A DNA stretch of 64,000 nucleotides from Mesobacillus boroniphilus (GTDB taxonomy: Bacteria; Bacillota; Bacilli; Bacillales; Cytobacillaceae). Positions 28,490 to 38,112 of the stretch are shown piece by piece. The stretch lies in the NCBI RefSeq assembly GCF_018424685.1, contig NZ_QTKX01000002.1:496001-560000 (forward strand), in the 5' to 3' direction. Each line of letters opens with the position of its first letter. Position 1 is the first letter of the stretch. A program made the translations under genes and the position numbers. The notes beneath the pieces were generated by a model that searched no databases, was not told the origin of the DNA, and was given only the letters and a program-made list of their open reading frames with translations.

Positions 28490-29800
28490 GTGAAAAAGCA
28501 GATACTCTCACTAGCAGTAGTCAGTACTTTAAGCCTGGGTTCATTGTTAAGCCCATTAACTTTAGATCAAGTAACAGCAGCCAGCATTTCGGAAATGCAG
28601 AAGCAGAAAAATGAATTGAAAAACGAACGTTCAGGCATCAATGCTGAAATAAATGAGAAAAAGTCTAAAATCGGCGAGCTGCAAAACGAGCAGAAGAGAT
28701 TAAATGACCAAATCAAGCAGCTTGATTTTGCCGTAAGTGATGCTGAACAGAAAATCGAAGCAAAAAATAAGGAAATTGCGCAGACAACTGAAGAAATTGA
28801 AATATTAAAAGTGGAAATCGCAGAATTAATCGAGCGTATTGAAAAGCGCAATGAAATGCTTAAAGATAAGGCGCGTTCTTTCCAGGAAAACGGTGGAACG
28901 GTAAACTATATTGATGTATTGCTCGGAGCAAATAGTTTCAGCGACTTCGTTGACCGAGTCAGTGCGGTTACAACAATTGTAAATGCAGATAAGGATATCC
29001 TTGCACAGCACAAACAGGATAAACAAGACCTTGAAACGAAGCAACAGCAAGTGGAAGCCAAACTTAATAGCTTACAAGACATGAAGAAGGATCTTGAAGC
29101 ATTAAAAGTAAGACTCAACAGCCAGATCAAAGAAAAGAATGAACTTATGAGCACTCTTAAGCATGAAGAAGAGCAAATGCATGCGGAAGCAATGGAAATG
29201 GAAGAAGAAGCACAGCTTCTAAAAGAACAGGAAGCTGCAATGGCACAGGTAATTGAATTGGAGCGAAAACGCCAAGCCGAGAGAGCAAGACAGGCTGAAC
29301 TTGAAAGACAAAGGAAAGCAGCAGCAGCGGCAGCAGCAGCTAAGAATAACAGTGGCAGCGGAAGCTCGACTCCAGAACCAGTTTCAGCTGAACCACCAGC
29401 ATCAAGCGGCATGCTTCAAATGCCAGCAAATGGTCGTATAACGTCTGGAATCGGACAGCGTTGGGGAACTTTCCATGCTGGTATCGACATCGCTAACAGA
29501 GCAGCTAATGTTCCGATTGTCGCAGCAGCAGATGGTGTGGTAATCCGTTCTTATTATTCATCAAGCTACGGGAATGCGATTTTCATTGCCCATTCAATCA
29601 ATGGGCAAACTTATACAACTGTGTATGCACATATGAGTAATCGTAAGGTGAGCAGTGGACAAGTAGTATCCAGAGGTCAGCGTATCGGAACAATGGGTAA
29701 CACAGGCCAATCTTACGGCCAGCACTTGCATTTCGAATTGCACAAAGGCTCTTGGAATGCATCTAAGTCAAATGCGATCAATCCAATGCCTCACTTTTAA
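28490..29800 (+). CDS. Secreted coiled-coil M23 peptidoglycan endopeptidase (FtsEX partner candidate)
   Basis: 436 residues: signal peptide (1-30, cut near VTAAS), long coiled coil (about 32-265), an Ala-rich charged linker, and a complete M23/LytM domain (about 305-430) with zinc ligands in HAGID and HLHFE and the catalytic YAHM. The N-terminal coiled coil with the middle segment YIDVLLGANSFSDFVDRVSA is of the PcsB/CwlO type that FtsX binds. CwlO and PcsB end in NlpC/P60 or CHAP domains, whereas this one ends in M23. It lies 116 bases after ftsX, supporting its being activated by FtsEX. The start is a GTG with AGGGGAAAG upstream. Confidence 0.9.
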   Translation: MKKQILSLAVVSTLSLGSLLSPLTLDQVTAASISEMQKQKNELKNERSGINAEINEKKSKIGELQNEQKRLNDQIKQLDFAVSDAEQKIEAKNKEIAQTTEEIEILKVEIAELIERIEKRNEMLKDKARSFQENGGTVNYIDVLLGANSFSDFVDRVSAVTTIVNADKDILAQHKQDKQDLETKQQQVEAKLNSLQDMKKDLEALKVRLNSQIKEKNELMSTLKHEEEQMHAEAMEMEEEAQLLKEQEAAMAQVIELERKRQAERARQAELERQRKAAAAAAAAKNNSGSGSSTPEPVSAEPPASSGMLQMPANGRITSGIGQRWGTFHAGIDIANRAANVPIVAAADGVVIRSYYSSSYGNAIFIAHSINGQTYTTVYAHMSNRKVSSGQVVSRGQRIGTMGNTGQSYGQHLHFELHKGSWNASKSNAINPMPHF

Positions 29801-29956
29801 ATACACTTCCAGGAAGAGACTCATGTCTCTTCCTTTTTTCCTTTCCCGAATATAAATCTGGGAAACTTGTAAATAATGTAAATTGAATAGTTTGTTGACA
29901 ACCCTATAAGAGAAGCTGATAATTTTAATAGGTATATTTCCCTAAAAGGATCTGGG

Positions 29957-31045
29957 GTGGACATATTGAGACTGGTTTCCATACATAACTGCGAGGAAGG
30001 GTTTATCCTTGCGAAGTCAATATTTGACCAAAGCAACCGTATTTTATTAAGTGCGGGCAGTGTCATGACAGACAGCTTTATTCAGAGGCTAAAAGATAAG
30101 AATGTACACCACATCTATGTTAAATCCGAGATTACGGAAGATGTTGAAGTGAATGATGATTTAAACCCTAAATTAAGATTTGAAGCGGTTCAAAAGTTAA
30201 GCGAAGTCTTTAATACTCTCCAAGAGGGCATAACAGGAAAGAATGCCGCTTTAGGACGGGTAAAATCGATTCGAAGCATGTCAGATGTTTTCAGCCAAAT
30301 CATGAACGAGATGAACTCATCCAAGCATCTGCTGAATTTATTAAGCCATATGCAATCCTCTGTCGATACCATGTTTGATCATTCTATTAATACGGGTCTT
30401 TATTCTTTGACAATGGGAAGGCATCTTGGTCTAAAAGAAAAGGAATTGCAAATTTTAGGTCTTGGGGCACTATTCCATGATATAGGAAAGCTTCAATTGG
30501 AGGCTGTAACAAAATCGAATCGTAAAGAGTGGGAAAGACACCCCGAACTGGCATTCCAGGCTCTCAGAAAAGAATCAAGCCTGCACCTGCTGGTGGCACA
30601 TTGCGCATACCAGCATCACGAACATGTGGATGGGTCAGGGTTTCCGAGAGGTTTAAAGGGGCAGGATATTCACTTATACGCAAAGATCATAGCGGTTGCA
30701 GAAGCCTTCGACTACTTAATTAACAGCAAGAGTTTGCTGCCTCACGAGGCCATGGAGGTCATTGTTGCACGAACCTTTACACGTTACGATCATCAGGTAG
30801 TAGAAGCGTTTAAAAGTGCAATTGCCATTTACCCTATTGGTGTAACAGTTATCCTGAATACCGGAGAAAGTGGCGTGGTGATTGCTTACAATAACAAATA
30901 TCCACAGCGGCCAGTAGTGAGGGTATTTAAAGATCGGTATGGCAGAAAGATAAATGAATTTTACAATATTGATCTTATGGCTTCATTAAATACAATGATT
31001 GTTAAATGTGATGCCGTAATTGAAAGAGAACCTGTTAAGAGCTAG
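29957..31045 (+). CDS. HD-GYP domain protein (putative c-di-GMP phosphodiesterase)
   Basis: 362 residues without membrane segments. After a 120-residue N-terminal region comes an HD-GYP domain: HSINTGLYSLTMGRHLGL, HDIGK as the HD motif, HHEHVDGSGFPRGLKG as the GYP segment (here GFP in place of GYP), and an AEAFDYL motif. Family members hydrolyse cyclic di-GMP or related dinucleotides. A GTG at 29957 and a TTG at 29966 both have fitting ribosome sites. It is an insertion between ftsX and ctpB relative to B. subtilis. Confidence 0.88.
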   Translation: MDILRLVSIHNCEEGFILAKSIFDQSNRILLSAGSVMTDSFIQRLKDKNVHHIYVKSEITEDVEVNDDLNPKLRFEAVQKLSEVFNTLQEGITGKNAALGRVKSIRSMSDVFSQIMNEMNSSKHLLNLLSHMQSSVDTMFDHSINTGLYSLTMGRHLGLKEKELQILGLGALFHDIGKLQLEAVTKSNRKEWERHPELAFQALRKESSLHLLVAHCAYQHHEHVDGSGFPRGLKGQDIHLYAKIIAVAEAFDYLINSKSLLPHEAMEVIVARTFTRYDHQVVEAFKSAIAIYPIGVTVILNTGESGVVIAYNNKYPQRPVVRVFKDRYGRKINEFYNIDLMASLNTMIVKCDAVIEREPVKS

Positions 31046-31185
31046 CTGCAGCTTTTAGCAGGTTTTTGCTTTTCCCTCTTAAAATTAATCCTTCATACCC
31101 TGTCCTAGTTCATCATATAATTGGAATCAAAGAAAATTTTACGGCGGAGGAGCAGTTGAAGCGGTAAACAGGGAGGAGTTTGGCA

Positions 31186-32637
31186 ATGGAACGTAAGTGG
31201 ATTGCCATTTTGATGGCGGGCTCGCTGCTGACAGGTGCGGGGAGTACATACGCCGGAATGCAATGGTACGAGAGCAAGGCGGGGGTTCTGGAACGCCAGA
31301 TTGTTCCTTTCAAAGATAATGTGAGGGCAGAATCTGGCGAGCCGGGCAGCCTTGAAAAAGTCGAGCAGGCATACAGTTTGATTTTTAACAGTTACGTTGA
31401 AAAGGTAGAGGAAGAAAAGCTGGTTGAAGGAGCGATCCAGGGAATGCTATCCACCCTGGAAGATCCGTATTCGGTCTATATGGACAAAGAAACCGCGAAA
31501 CAATTCAATGAAACGCTCGAGTCGTCCTTTGAAGGAATTGGTGCCGAGGTCAGTACGGTCGATGGAAAAATCGTGATTGTTTCACCTTTTAAAAATTCCC
31601 CGGCAGAAAAAGCAGGCTTGAAGCCGAATGACCAGATTTTAAAGGTCGATGGTGAAAGTATCGAAGGATTGGGTTTGTATGAGGCGACATTGAAAATCCG
31701 CGGCAAAAAAGGAACGCCTGTTGTACTGGAAATTGAGCGTAAAGGTTTGAATGACACGCTGAAGGTAAAAGTGATTCGTGACGAGATCCCGCAGATTACC
31801 GTCCATGCTGATATGAAAAAGGTGAACGGTGAAAAGATTGGTTACATGGAGATCACCTCGTTTTCAGAAGATACATCCAAAGAGTTCAACAAGGAGCTTA
31901 AAGCTTTTGAAAAAGCAGGAATGGATGCGCTGCTGATTGATGTCCGCGGAAATCCCGGGGGACTGCTTTCAAGTGTGGAAGAGATTTTACGAGAATTGAT
32001 TTCGAAGGAGAAGCCGCTTTATCAAATTGAAGAGCGCAGCGGCGATAAGACTCGTTATTTTTCCAATCTGGAAAATGCGAAAAAGTATCCGATCGCTGTG
32101 TTGACAGACGACGGCAGTGCCTCAGCCTCGGAAATTTTGGCAGGTGCAATGAAGGAAGCAGGCGGCTATCCGATCATTGGCGAGAAGACCTTCGGCAAGG
32201 GGACCGTCCAGCAGGCTGTGCCGATGGGGGATGGCAGCAATATCAAGCTGACGCTGTTCAAATGGCTGACACCGGACGGCAACTGGATCCATAAAAAGGG
32301 CATCGAGCCAACCGTCGAAGTCAATCAGCCAGCTCTATATGATACCCATCCAATCCAGGCGGAAAAGCCGCTCAAGCTTGATATGAATAATGAGCAGGTC
32401 AAAAACGCCCAGGAAATCCTCGGTGGTCTCGGTTTTGAGCCGGGACGTACGGATGGCTACTTCAGCAGCATGACTGAAATTGCCGTCAAAGCATTCCAGC
32501 GGAAAAGCGATATGAACGTTACTGGTGTGATAGATGCAAAAACAGCTACCGCTCTCGAGGATGCGGCAAGAGAAGCAATGAAACAAGAAGAAAATGACCT
32601 TCAGCTGCAGACCGCATTGAGGCTGCTGGCGAAATAA
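31186..32637 (+). CDS. ctpB: S41 carboxy-terminal processing protease CtpB
   Basis: 483 residues: N-terminal membrane anchor, PDZ domain (FEGIGAEVSTVDGKIVIVSP, then SPAEKAGLKPNDQILKVDG), S41 core with catalytic Ser in DDGSASASEILAGAM and Lys in GEKTFGKGTVQ, and a C-terminal peptidoglycan-binding-like domain (EILGGLGFEPGRTDGYFSS). In B. subtilis CtpB cleaves SpoIVFA in the intermembrane space to help activate SigK during sporulation. The ATG at 31186 has GGGAGGAG 7 bases upstream; the TTG at 31180 abuts that site. Confidence 0.95.
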   Translation: MERKWIAILMAGSLLTGAGSTYAGMQWYESKAGVLERQIVPFKDNVRAESGEPGSLEKVEQAYSLIFNSYVEKVEEEKLVEGAIQGMLSTLEDPYSVYMDKETAKQFNETLESSFEGIGAEVSTVDGKIVIVSPFKNSPAEKAGLKPNDQILKVDGESIEGLGLYEATLKIRGKKGTPVVLEIERKGLNDTLKVKVIRDEIPQITVHADMKKVNGEKIGYMEITSFSEDTSKEFNKELKAFEKAGMDALLIDVRGNPGGLLSSVEEILRELISKEKPLYQIEERSGDKTRYFSNLENAKKYPIAVLTDDGSASASEILAGAMKEAGGYPIIGEKTFGKGTVQQAVPMGDGSNIKLTLFKWLTPDGNWIHKKGIEPTVEVNQPALYDTHPIQAEKPLKLDMNNEQVKNAQEILGGLGFEPGRTDGYFSSMTEIAVKAFQRKSDMNVTGVIDAKTATALEDAAREAMKQEENDLQLQTALRLLAK

Positions 32638-32645
32638 GTTGATTG

Positions 32646-32679
32646 ACGCTGTACCTTGAAGCGAGGTGCAGCGTTTTTT
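32646..32679 (+). terminator. Rho-independent terminator after ctpB
   Basis: ACGCTGTACCT and AGGTGCAGCGT form an 11-pair stem, followed by TTTTTT. Confidence 0.92.
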
Positions 32680-32708
32680 ATTAAGTGCTTAACCAGTATT
32701 ATGGAAAA

Positions 32709-32823
32709 TGTAGAGATTATCTATTATTTCGTAGAGAATAAAGCATTTTTCGTAGAGAATAAGTAGATGTTTGTAGAGAATCTACTTGAAATCGTAGAGA
32801 ATAACCTGTATTTCATAGAGAAC
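32709..32823 (+). repeat. 21 bp-period array, core CGTAGAGAAT (6 copies)
   Basis: Copies of CGTAGAGAAT (with one- or two-base variants) start at 32709, 32730, 32751, 32772, 32793 and 32814: the step is exactly 21 bp each time, while the 11 bases between are unconserved and A/T-rich. It is the same core as the array at 21790-21882, and like that one reads CGTAGAGAAT on the strand of the flanking genes. It fills most of the ctpB-minJ gap. Confidence 0.93.
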
Positions 32824-32980
32824 CGTTCTATTATTAATCTATCTTGGTGACATAACAGCTTTCTTTTTTACCACAAGAAAAAAATCCCATCAAGATTCCA
32901 CAACTATTGATAGGTTTTACCCAACAGATTTGGTAGAATAAGCTTAATATCATTTAATCTTAAAGGCTGGTGACATAGGG

Positions 32981-34174
32981 GTGGCACAAGATTGGTTCAT
33001 TGAACTTTTGAAAGGGATGGGCAGGCTTCTGCTTCACCCTGTGTTCTATTATTCTATATTTTTGGCTGCGGTCCTTGGTGTTTCACGCGTGAAGAGGGAG
33101 CGGAAAAACTTTACGGTGAGGGCGAAGGATGCTTATTTTGAGCTCAGGCAGCTGTTCCCGCTGGGATTGCTGGTCGGGCTGATTGTCTCAATCATGATCA
33201 CTGCGGCGGGCATTGCGATTCCATTCGCGGCAATTGTTTTAGTTGCTGCAGCAACACTGCTATTGAGTTTGACAACAAGAGTCAGGCTGCTCGCGCCAGC
33301 ATATACGGTCGGCGCCGCGTTTTTCGCGTTGATCTTCCTTTCAGGAAAAGAAATCGAACTTCCATTAGCAGGCGACTTATTTTCAAGCCTTGATGAAAAA
33401 ATCTATCCATCCATTGCGATTTTGTTAGCATTATTAACTATTGGCGAAGGCTTCCTTATTTTAAAAAATGGAAAAAAAGGAACTTCCCCTAAATTGATCA
33501 AGAGCAAGCGCGGACAGACGGTCGGTGTCCACGAGGTAAAGCGCCTCTGGGTTGTGCCGGTATTCATGCTTATTCCGGGCAGTGTGCTTACACTCCCATT
33601 TGAGTGGTGGCCTGTGTTCACGCTTGGTGACAATACATATTCGCTGATTCTTGTTCCATTTGCGATCGGTTTGCATCAGCAAATCCAGGGGTTGCTCCCA
33701 AAAGAAGCTATCCAACAGCTAGGAAGCCGTGTGATTGGCCTTGGAATCCTAATCTCACTCGTTGCTGTTGCAGGACACTGGTACCCAATCGCTTCAATCA
33801 TTGCTGTCGTGATTGCAATTATTGGACGCGAAGCCTTGACGCTGGCACAGCGAATAAAGGAAGAGAATATGCCGTTCTATTTTTCAAAAAAGAACCAGGG
33901 CGTGATGATTCTCGGTATCCTGCCCGAATCCCCGGCCGATAAAATGGCTCTTGGTGTAGGCGAGCTTATCACAAAGGTCAACGGCACGAATATTCATGAT
34001 GAACAAACATTCTACGAGGCTCTGTCACGAAACAGGGCGCATTGCAAGCTTGAAGTCCTTGATACAAACGGGCAAATCCGCTTTGTGCAAAGGGCATTGT
34101 ATGAAGGCGATCATCACGAATTGGGCATCCTTTTTGTTCTGGATGAAAAGAAGTGGGATAGTGCTGTTGTATAA
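32981..34174 (+). CDS. minJ: Division-site protein MinJ (PDZ membrane protein)
   Basis: 397 residues: about eight membrane segments in residues 15-290, then a PDZ domain (NQGVMILGILPESPADKMAL through GQIRFVQRALYEGDHHELGI). MinJ bridges DivIVA to MinCD and keeps division away from poles and fresh septa. The GTG start at 32981 sits closely behind TAGGG. The orthologue (YvjD) lies in this same stretch in B. subtilis; swrA is absent here. Confidence 0.92.
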   Translation: MAQDWFIELLKGMGRLLLHPVFYYSIFLAAVLGVSRVKRERKNFTVRAKDAYFELRQLFPLGLLVGLIVSIMITAAGIAIPFAAIVLVAAATLLLSLTTRVRLLAPAYTVGAAFFALIFLSGKEIELPLAGDLFSSLDEKIYPSIAILLALLTIGEGFLILKNGKKGTSPKLIKSKRGQTVGVHEVKRLWVVPVFMLIPGSVLTLPFEWWPVFTLGDNTYSLILVPFAIGLHQQIQGLLPKEAIQQLGSRVIGLGILISLVAVAGHWYPIASIIAVVIAIIGREALTLAQRIKEENMPFYFSKKNQGVMILGILPESPADKMALGVGELITKVNGTNIHDEQTFYEALSRNRAHCKLEVLDTNGQIRFVQRALYEGDHHELGILFVLDEKKWDSAVV

Positions 34175-34206
34175 AGCGGGAGCCTTATTAAAGGCCTCCC
34201 GCTTTT
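34173..34206. terminator. Bidirectional terminator between minJ and gerC
   Basis: AAAGCGGGAGCCTT and AAGGCCTCCCGCTTT pair with a short loop and a T run on either strand. Confidence 0.92.
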
Positions 34207-34222
34207 TGTCTTTCCGGAACTT

Positions 34223-35350
34223 CTACTCCACAACCCCGGTCCTAACAATCTCCAAGTCAACCTTCACATTGACCTTGCTATCGGGATACATCTCGTGCCA
34301 TTTCTCGGTCGTTAAATTTGACCCTCTGACGCTTTTGCGATAAATTTCTCCGAGTCCGAATGGGTCTGAACCTAGTTCTTTTGCTTTTGTGATGAAGTCT
34401 CCTAAGTCTTTTTCGATTTTTTCGCTAAGTTTTTTGTCAATCTGCTTTAGATTGGCAGGGTTCTTGAGGTCGACCGCCTGGTTGATTTCCAATAGCCTCG
34501 TGTTCAGTTTAATTTTCAATTCAAATTCAAGCTTCTCTTTGTTAGTGAGGGTGATCTCACTATTGCTTCTAATCGTATCCAAAACGACAACTACTGCCTC
34601 AGAGCCTTCCGGTTCCTGAAGATATTGTAATCCCTCATTGCTGAGTGACATTTCAATCGAACCAGCTGTATAGCGGTCATTGATCAATTTTAAATAAAAG
34701 GAATCTTTGATATTGATTTTACCGACCATCTTGTCACTTTTAATCAGTGCCATTCCAGCGATTTCAATTTCCCCGTTGCTCGCTTTTAAAATAGGCATAG
34801 ATGGGTCGATGCCATCAGAATAGTAATCATGCATGACTTCCTGCAGGGTTGCTGAAGGGATGTTTTCTCCTTTGATGTTCTGGTCCAATTCCTTATAAAT
34901 TAGCTGGCTGATATCAGAAAATTTTCTGTTCTCTAGATTTAGCAGGTCATTCACACTGCCTTCTACAACGGCTAAATAAGTAAGATCGCTGATGGAAGGG
35001 TCTCGTGCAAGGGTATCAGCCAGATTGACAAGCCCTTTCCTGACGACTTCTTCACTGAAAAGGGCCACCCGGAGCTGCCCTGATTGCAATTTCTTAGGGC
35101 TCTTCATGTCTGCCTTTATTCTTGCCCCTTTAGAGGTATCTGCTTTAGTAGTAAGAATCACGAAATTCTGTGGGGCTTCCGGATCGATTTGCAGCAGCAC
35201 CATTGTTGTTAAAACCTTTCCATCCTCCGCCACATCATAACCAATCGTTGTAATCAAACCCATTCGCTCAAGAGTCTTGGGTTCGGCACAGCCTGTGAAC
35301 AGGATGGCCACGAGGAACAAAGCCGTCAGCCTAGTGATGGTTTTTTGCAT
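34223..35350 (-). CDS. Germinant receptor subunit C (Ger(x)C lipoprotein)
   Basis: 375 residues. A lipoprotein signal (LVAILFTGCAEP) is followed by the Ger(x)C layout: an N-terminal beta domain (MGLITTIGYDVAEDGKVLTT), a middle domain, and a C-terminal segment typical of the family (WHEMYPDSKVNVKVDLEIVR). It is the outer, lipid-anchored part of a GerA-type receptor in the spore inner membrane. ATG 35350 has AAGGGTGG upstream and overlaps the end of gerB by 20 bases; a GTG at 35359 lies inside that ribosome site. The third gene of the operon. Confidence 0.93.
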   Translation of the reverse strand: MQKTITRLTALFLVAILFTGCAEPKTLERMGLITTIGYDVAEDGKVLTTMVLLQIDPEAPQNFVILTTKADTSKGARIKADMKSPKKLQSGQLRVALFSEEVVRKGLVNLADTLARDPSISDLTYLAVVEGSVNDLLNLENRKFSDISQLIYKELDQNIKGENIPSATLQEVMHDYYSDGIDPSMPILKASNGEIEIAGMALIKSDKMVGKINIKDSFYLKLINDRYTAGSIEMSLSNEGLQYLQEPEGSEAVVVVLDTIRSNSEITLTNKEKLEFELKIKLNTRLLEINQAVDLKNPANLKQIDKKLSEKIEKDLGDFITKAKELGSDPFGLGEIYRKSVRGSNLTTEKWHEMYPDSKVNVKVDLEIVRTGVVE

Positions 35351-36458
35351 TCGTACCACCCTTTTTCTTGAAAAATTTCTTCTTAACTAAAACAGCGGCG
35401 TAAAGGAGGAAGGGATACCCAAAGATGACATAAAATGCTCCTTTGGCAAAGTAATCATTCATCATGTTGATTTCGGTCCTGGTCATAGGATAGATCAAGC
35501 TTAAATAGATAATCCCCATCAGGACCCATCCGACTTTTTTCTCCTTTTTATTTAGCATTCTTGCCACTCCGCGTGTTGCTGCCCACAGGTACAGCATGAG
35601 ATTAGGGAGAATAATCAAGATCCAGAATGTGATCGCTACATATTCAAATCGTTCAATAAAAGGGAAGCGGACGATTTTAAAAAGCGACAGAGTTCCCCAG
35701 ATGGTTCGTTCAAGCTGGCCGCCGCTGAAATAAGCAAGGGAGATGACCATAACCGCAAGGTACAAGATGGTGGTGAATAGCAGGCCTAATTGCAAATGCT
35801 TATGGACCTTCTCTTTTTCTTTTAAAAAAGGAAAAATCACCAGGATGATTTCAAACCCGATTACCGTAAAGGTCATTTGTTTGGCTCCCATTACTATTTC
35901 TGTAAGGTTGGACTCAAATAAGGGAAATAAATAATCCCAATTGGCAAACTGAAATGGATATGCGAGCATGAGAATCAGCCACAAGGATAGAACCACGCTG
36001 AAGAAGCTGACGCCGACAATTGTCCGCAGCCCGCCGTTCAGTCCGTAATACACAAGAAAGACAAGCGTAAAGGCCAGCAGCCAGTTGGGAACCTCTGGGA
36101 AAATCCACGCCTGGATGACTTCAATATAGTTGCGGACAATGATATGAAAGGCGCCAAGAAAGTATAAGACGAATAGGATATTCAAAAAATTCCCGATCCA
36201 TCTCCCTAACACATCATACTGAATCCCAAAAAGGTCTGAGGATTCATAGGCAGCCATTATTTTAACCATGACAAAGCCAACAACAGCGCTGAAAATACCG
36301 CCGAGGATAACGGAAATCCAGGCGTCATGCTTTGCTTCAAGGTAGATAATCCTTTGGAAGCCCTGGATTCCTACCCCTATCTGCATGGAATGGACAATAA
36401 AAATCAGCAGGAAAGTATTGACCATTGTATGAGGTTTTGGCTCAATTAACACCTTCAT
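35331..36458 (-). CDS. Germinant receptor subunit B (GerAB/ArcD/ProY family)
   Basis: 375 residues with about ten membrane segments of the APC-like GerB fold; it begins MKVLIEPKPHTMVNTFLLIF. The B subunit is believed to bind the germinant, usually an amino acid. The ATG at 36458 is chosen because the frame upstream runs through gerA and the start lies 16 bases after its stop. Which germinant is sensed cannot be read from the sequence. Confidence 0.93.
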   Translation of the reverse strand: MKVLIEPKPHTMVNTFLLIFIVHSMQIGVGIQGFQRIIYLEAKHDAWISVILGGIFSAVVGFVMVKIMAAYESSDLFGIQYDVLGRWIGNFLNILFVLYFLGAFHIIVRNYIEVIQAWIFPEVPNWLLAFTLVFLVYYGLNGGLRTIVGVSFFSVVLSLWLILMLAYPFQFANWDYLFPLFESNLTEIVMGAKQMTFTVIGFEIILVIFPFLKEKEKVHKHLQLGLLFTTILYLAVMVISLAYFSGGQLERTIWGTLSLFKIVRFPFIERFEYVAITFWILIILPNLMLYLWAATRGVARMLNKKEKKVGWVLMGIIYLSLIYPMTRTEINMMNDYFAKGAFYVIFGYPFLLYAAVLVKKKFFKKKGGTNAKNHH

Positions 36459-36474
36459 TTGTAACACCACAACT

Positions 36475-37983
36475 TTACTTTTTATCAGATTTGCGAGCGT
36501 CGTATTTCTGTTTGTCCTCTGGCCTTGACTGTGCTGGTCTTGTATTTGTCCAACCAATAGGCAGACGGACAATGCTGTCCCGCCAATCGGCAAACCGCGG
36601 TGGATAAAATGGCGCCAAAAAAGGGCTTCCCAAGCTGGATTGTCTGAGTAGGTGAATCAAAAGGAAACAGAAGCCGACCATAAGTCCATAAAAACCCCAA
36701 AATCCTGCAAGGGCAATTAACGGGAAGCGCAGAATCCTGATGACATTGCCCATCATATAATTTGGAGTCGTAAAAGAAGCAAGTGCACTTACGGCGATGA
36801 TGATAATCAAGATGTTACTGGTGAAGCCAGCGTCAACTGCAGCGGTTCCAACCACTATACCGCCTACGATACCCATCGTTTGGCCGACTTTTGTAGGCAA
36901 GCGGGCTCCAGCTTCCCTCAAGAGCTCAATCATCGTCTCTAACAACAATGCCTCAATGATAGGAGGGAAGGGAACCTTTGACCTTGATTCACCCAAAGGG
37001 ATGAGCAATGTCTGAGGGATGATTTCGTAATGGAACGTTAATGAGGCAACATAAATCGGCGTAAAAAAAATGGACACAACCATCGAAAAAATCCTCAATC
37101 CGCGAAGGAAGGTAGCGATTTGCCAGCGTACACTCTGATCTTCCATGCTTTGGAAAAATTCAATGAAAGAATGGGGCGCCCCTATGACTTGTACACTTCC
37201 GTCTACGAGGACAACCAGTTTTCCATTGAGCAGCCATGCACAGGCACGGTCTGGCCTTTCTGTCATCAGCATTTGCGGAAAAATGGCCAGTGAATTATCC
37301 TCGATCAACTGGACCAGGATCGAACTATCAAGAATGCTGTCAATTTGAATGTTCTTGATTCTTTCCCGCATCCTGTCAACCATCTCTTCATCAGCAAGTC
37401 CTTTCATATAGAGAAGTGACACCCCAGAACGTGTTTGTTTTCCTACTGTGAAGCTTTCATTGCAAACATTCGGGTTGGTTAAATACCTTCGGATAAGGGA
37501 AATGTTCGTCGCCATGCTCTCATTGAAGGCGATTTGCGGCCCTAAAACCTGTGACTCATTTTCCGGGCGTGTCAATGATCGGTTTTCCTGGGTACCAACC
37601 ATTGCGCTGATGATGACGGGGTGGCCTGGCGAATGAACCGCCACTGCTCCATGCAACATTGAATCAACCACATCATCTACATATTTATGTTTAGAGGTAC
37701 TTGAAACTGTTATATGCTTAAATGCTTCGTCTGGGGATGCTTGAGCATCTTCGAGACGAGCGAGAACATCTTCATTCATCATCCTCTTATCTGTCAAAGT
37801 ATCAAAGTAAATAAGTGTAAAGCCATTAGGGAGTTCCTTGATATTTAAATCCGCACTATCGTGAAGGCGCTCCTTCATTTTTTGGATGAAATCATCCTTA
37901 TTTACAGGGATTAGCTCCTTGTCGTCGAGGTTTTTTTGATTCATCCTTTTGTCGACTTCGCCTTTCTTTTTCTTGAAGAACAT
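36475..37983 (-). CDS. Germinant receptor subunit A (GerA family)
   Basis: 502 residues: a soluble N-terminal domain of about 290 residues, then four or five membrane segments including RSKVPFPPIIEALLLETMIE and FTTPNYMMGNVIRILRFPLI, both typical of GerAA proteins. First gene of a gerA-gerB-gerC operon that makes one inner-spore-membrane receptor and starts germination. ATG 37983 has CGGAGGGA upstream; the more distal ATG at 38007 lacks one. This operon is part of the accessory stretch after minJ. Confidence 0.95.
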   Translation of the reverse strand: MFFKKKKGEVDKRMNQKNLDDKELIPVNKDDFIQKMKERLHDSADLNIKELPNGFTLIYFDTLTDKRMMNEDVLARLEDAQASPDEAFKHITVSSTSKHKYVDDVVDSMLHGAVAVHSPGHPVIISAMVGTQENRSLTRPENESQVLGPQIAFNESMATNISLIRRYLTNPNVCNESFTVGKQTRSGVSLLYMKGLADEEMVDRMRERIKNIQIDSILDSSILVQLIEDNSLAIFPQMLMTERPDRACAWLLNGKLVVLVDGSVQVIGAPHSFIEFFQSMEDQSVRWQIATFLRGLRIFSMVVSIFFTPIYVASLTFHYEIIPQTLLIPLGESRSKVPFPPIIEALLLETMIELLREAGARLPTKVGQTMGIVGGIVVGTAAVDAGFTSNILIIIIAVSALASFTTPNYMMGNVIRILRFPLIALAGFWGFYGLMVGFCFLLIHLLRQSSLGSPFLAPFYPPRFADWRDSIVRLPIGWTNTRPAQSRPEDKQKYDARKSDKK

Positions 37984-38070
37984 CAAAAATCCCTCCGATG
38001 CAGTCATCTACTCAATATCTTCTGCCTTAATGGAAAAAATTATACGGATGATAGTTTTAGTGATTGCATG

Positions 38071-38102
38071 AAAAAGGGAGCTGACAAAAAAGTCAGCTCC
38101 CC
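38071..38102 (-). terminator. Rho-independent terminator of the symporter gene
   Basis: On the minus strand GGGAGCTGAC and GTCAGCTCCC pair around TTTTTT, followed by TTTTTC. The stem also faces the gerA promoter region. Confidence 0.85.
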
Positions 38103-38112
38103 ATTTGAATAG

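Noticed and set aside
28906..29412. 168-codon Ser/Ala/Cys-rich frame on the minus strand
   Set aside because: Antisense to the coiled-coil part of the M23 hydrolase gene.
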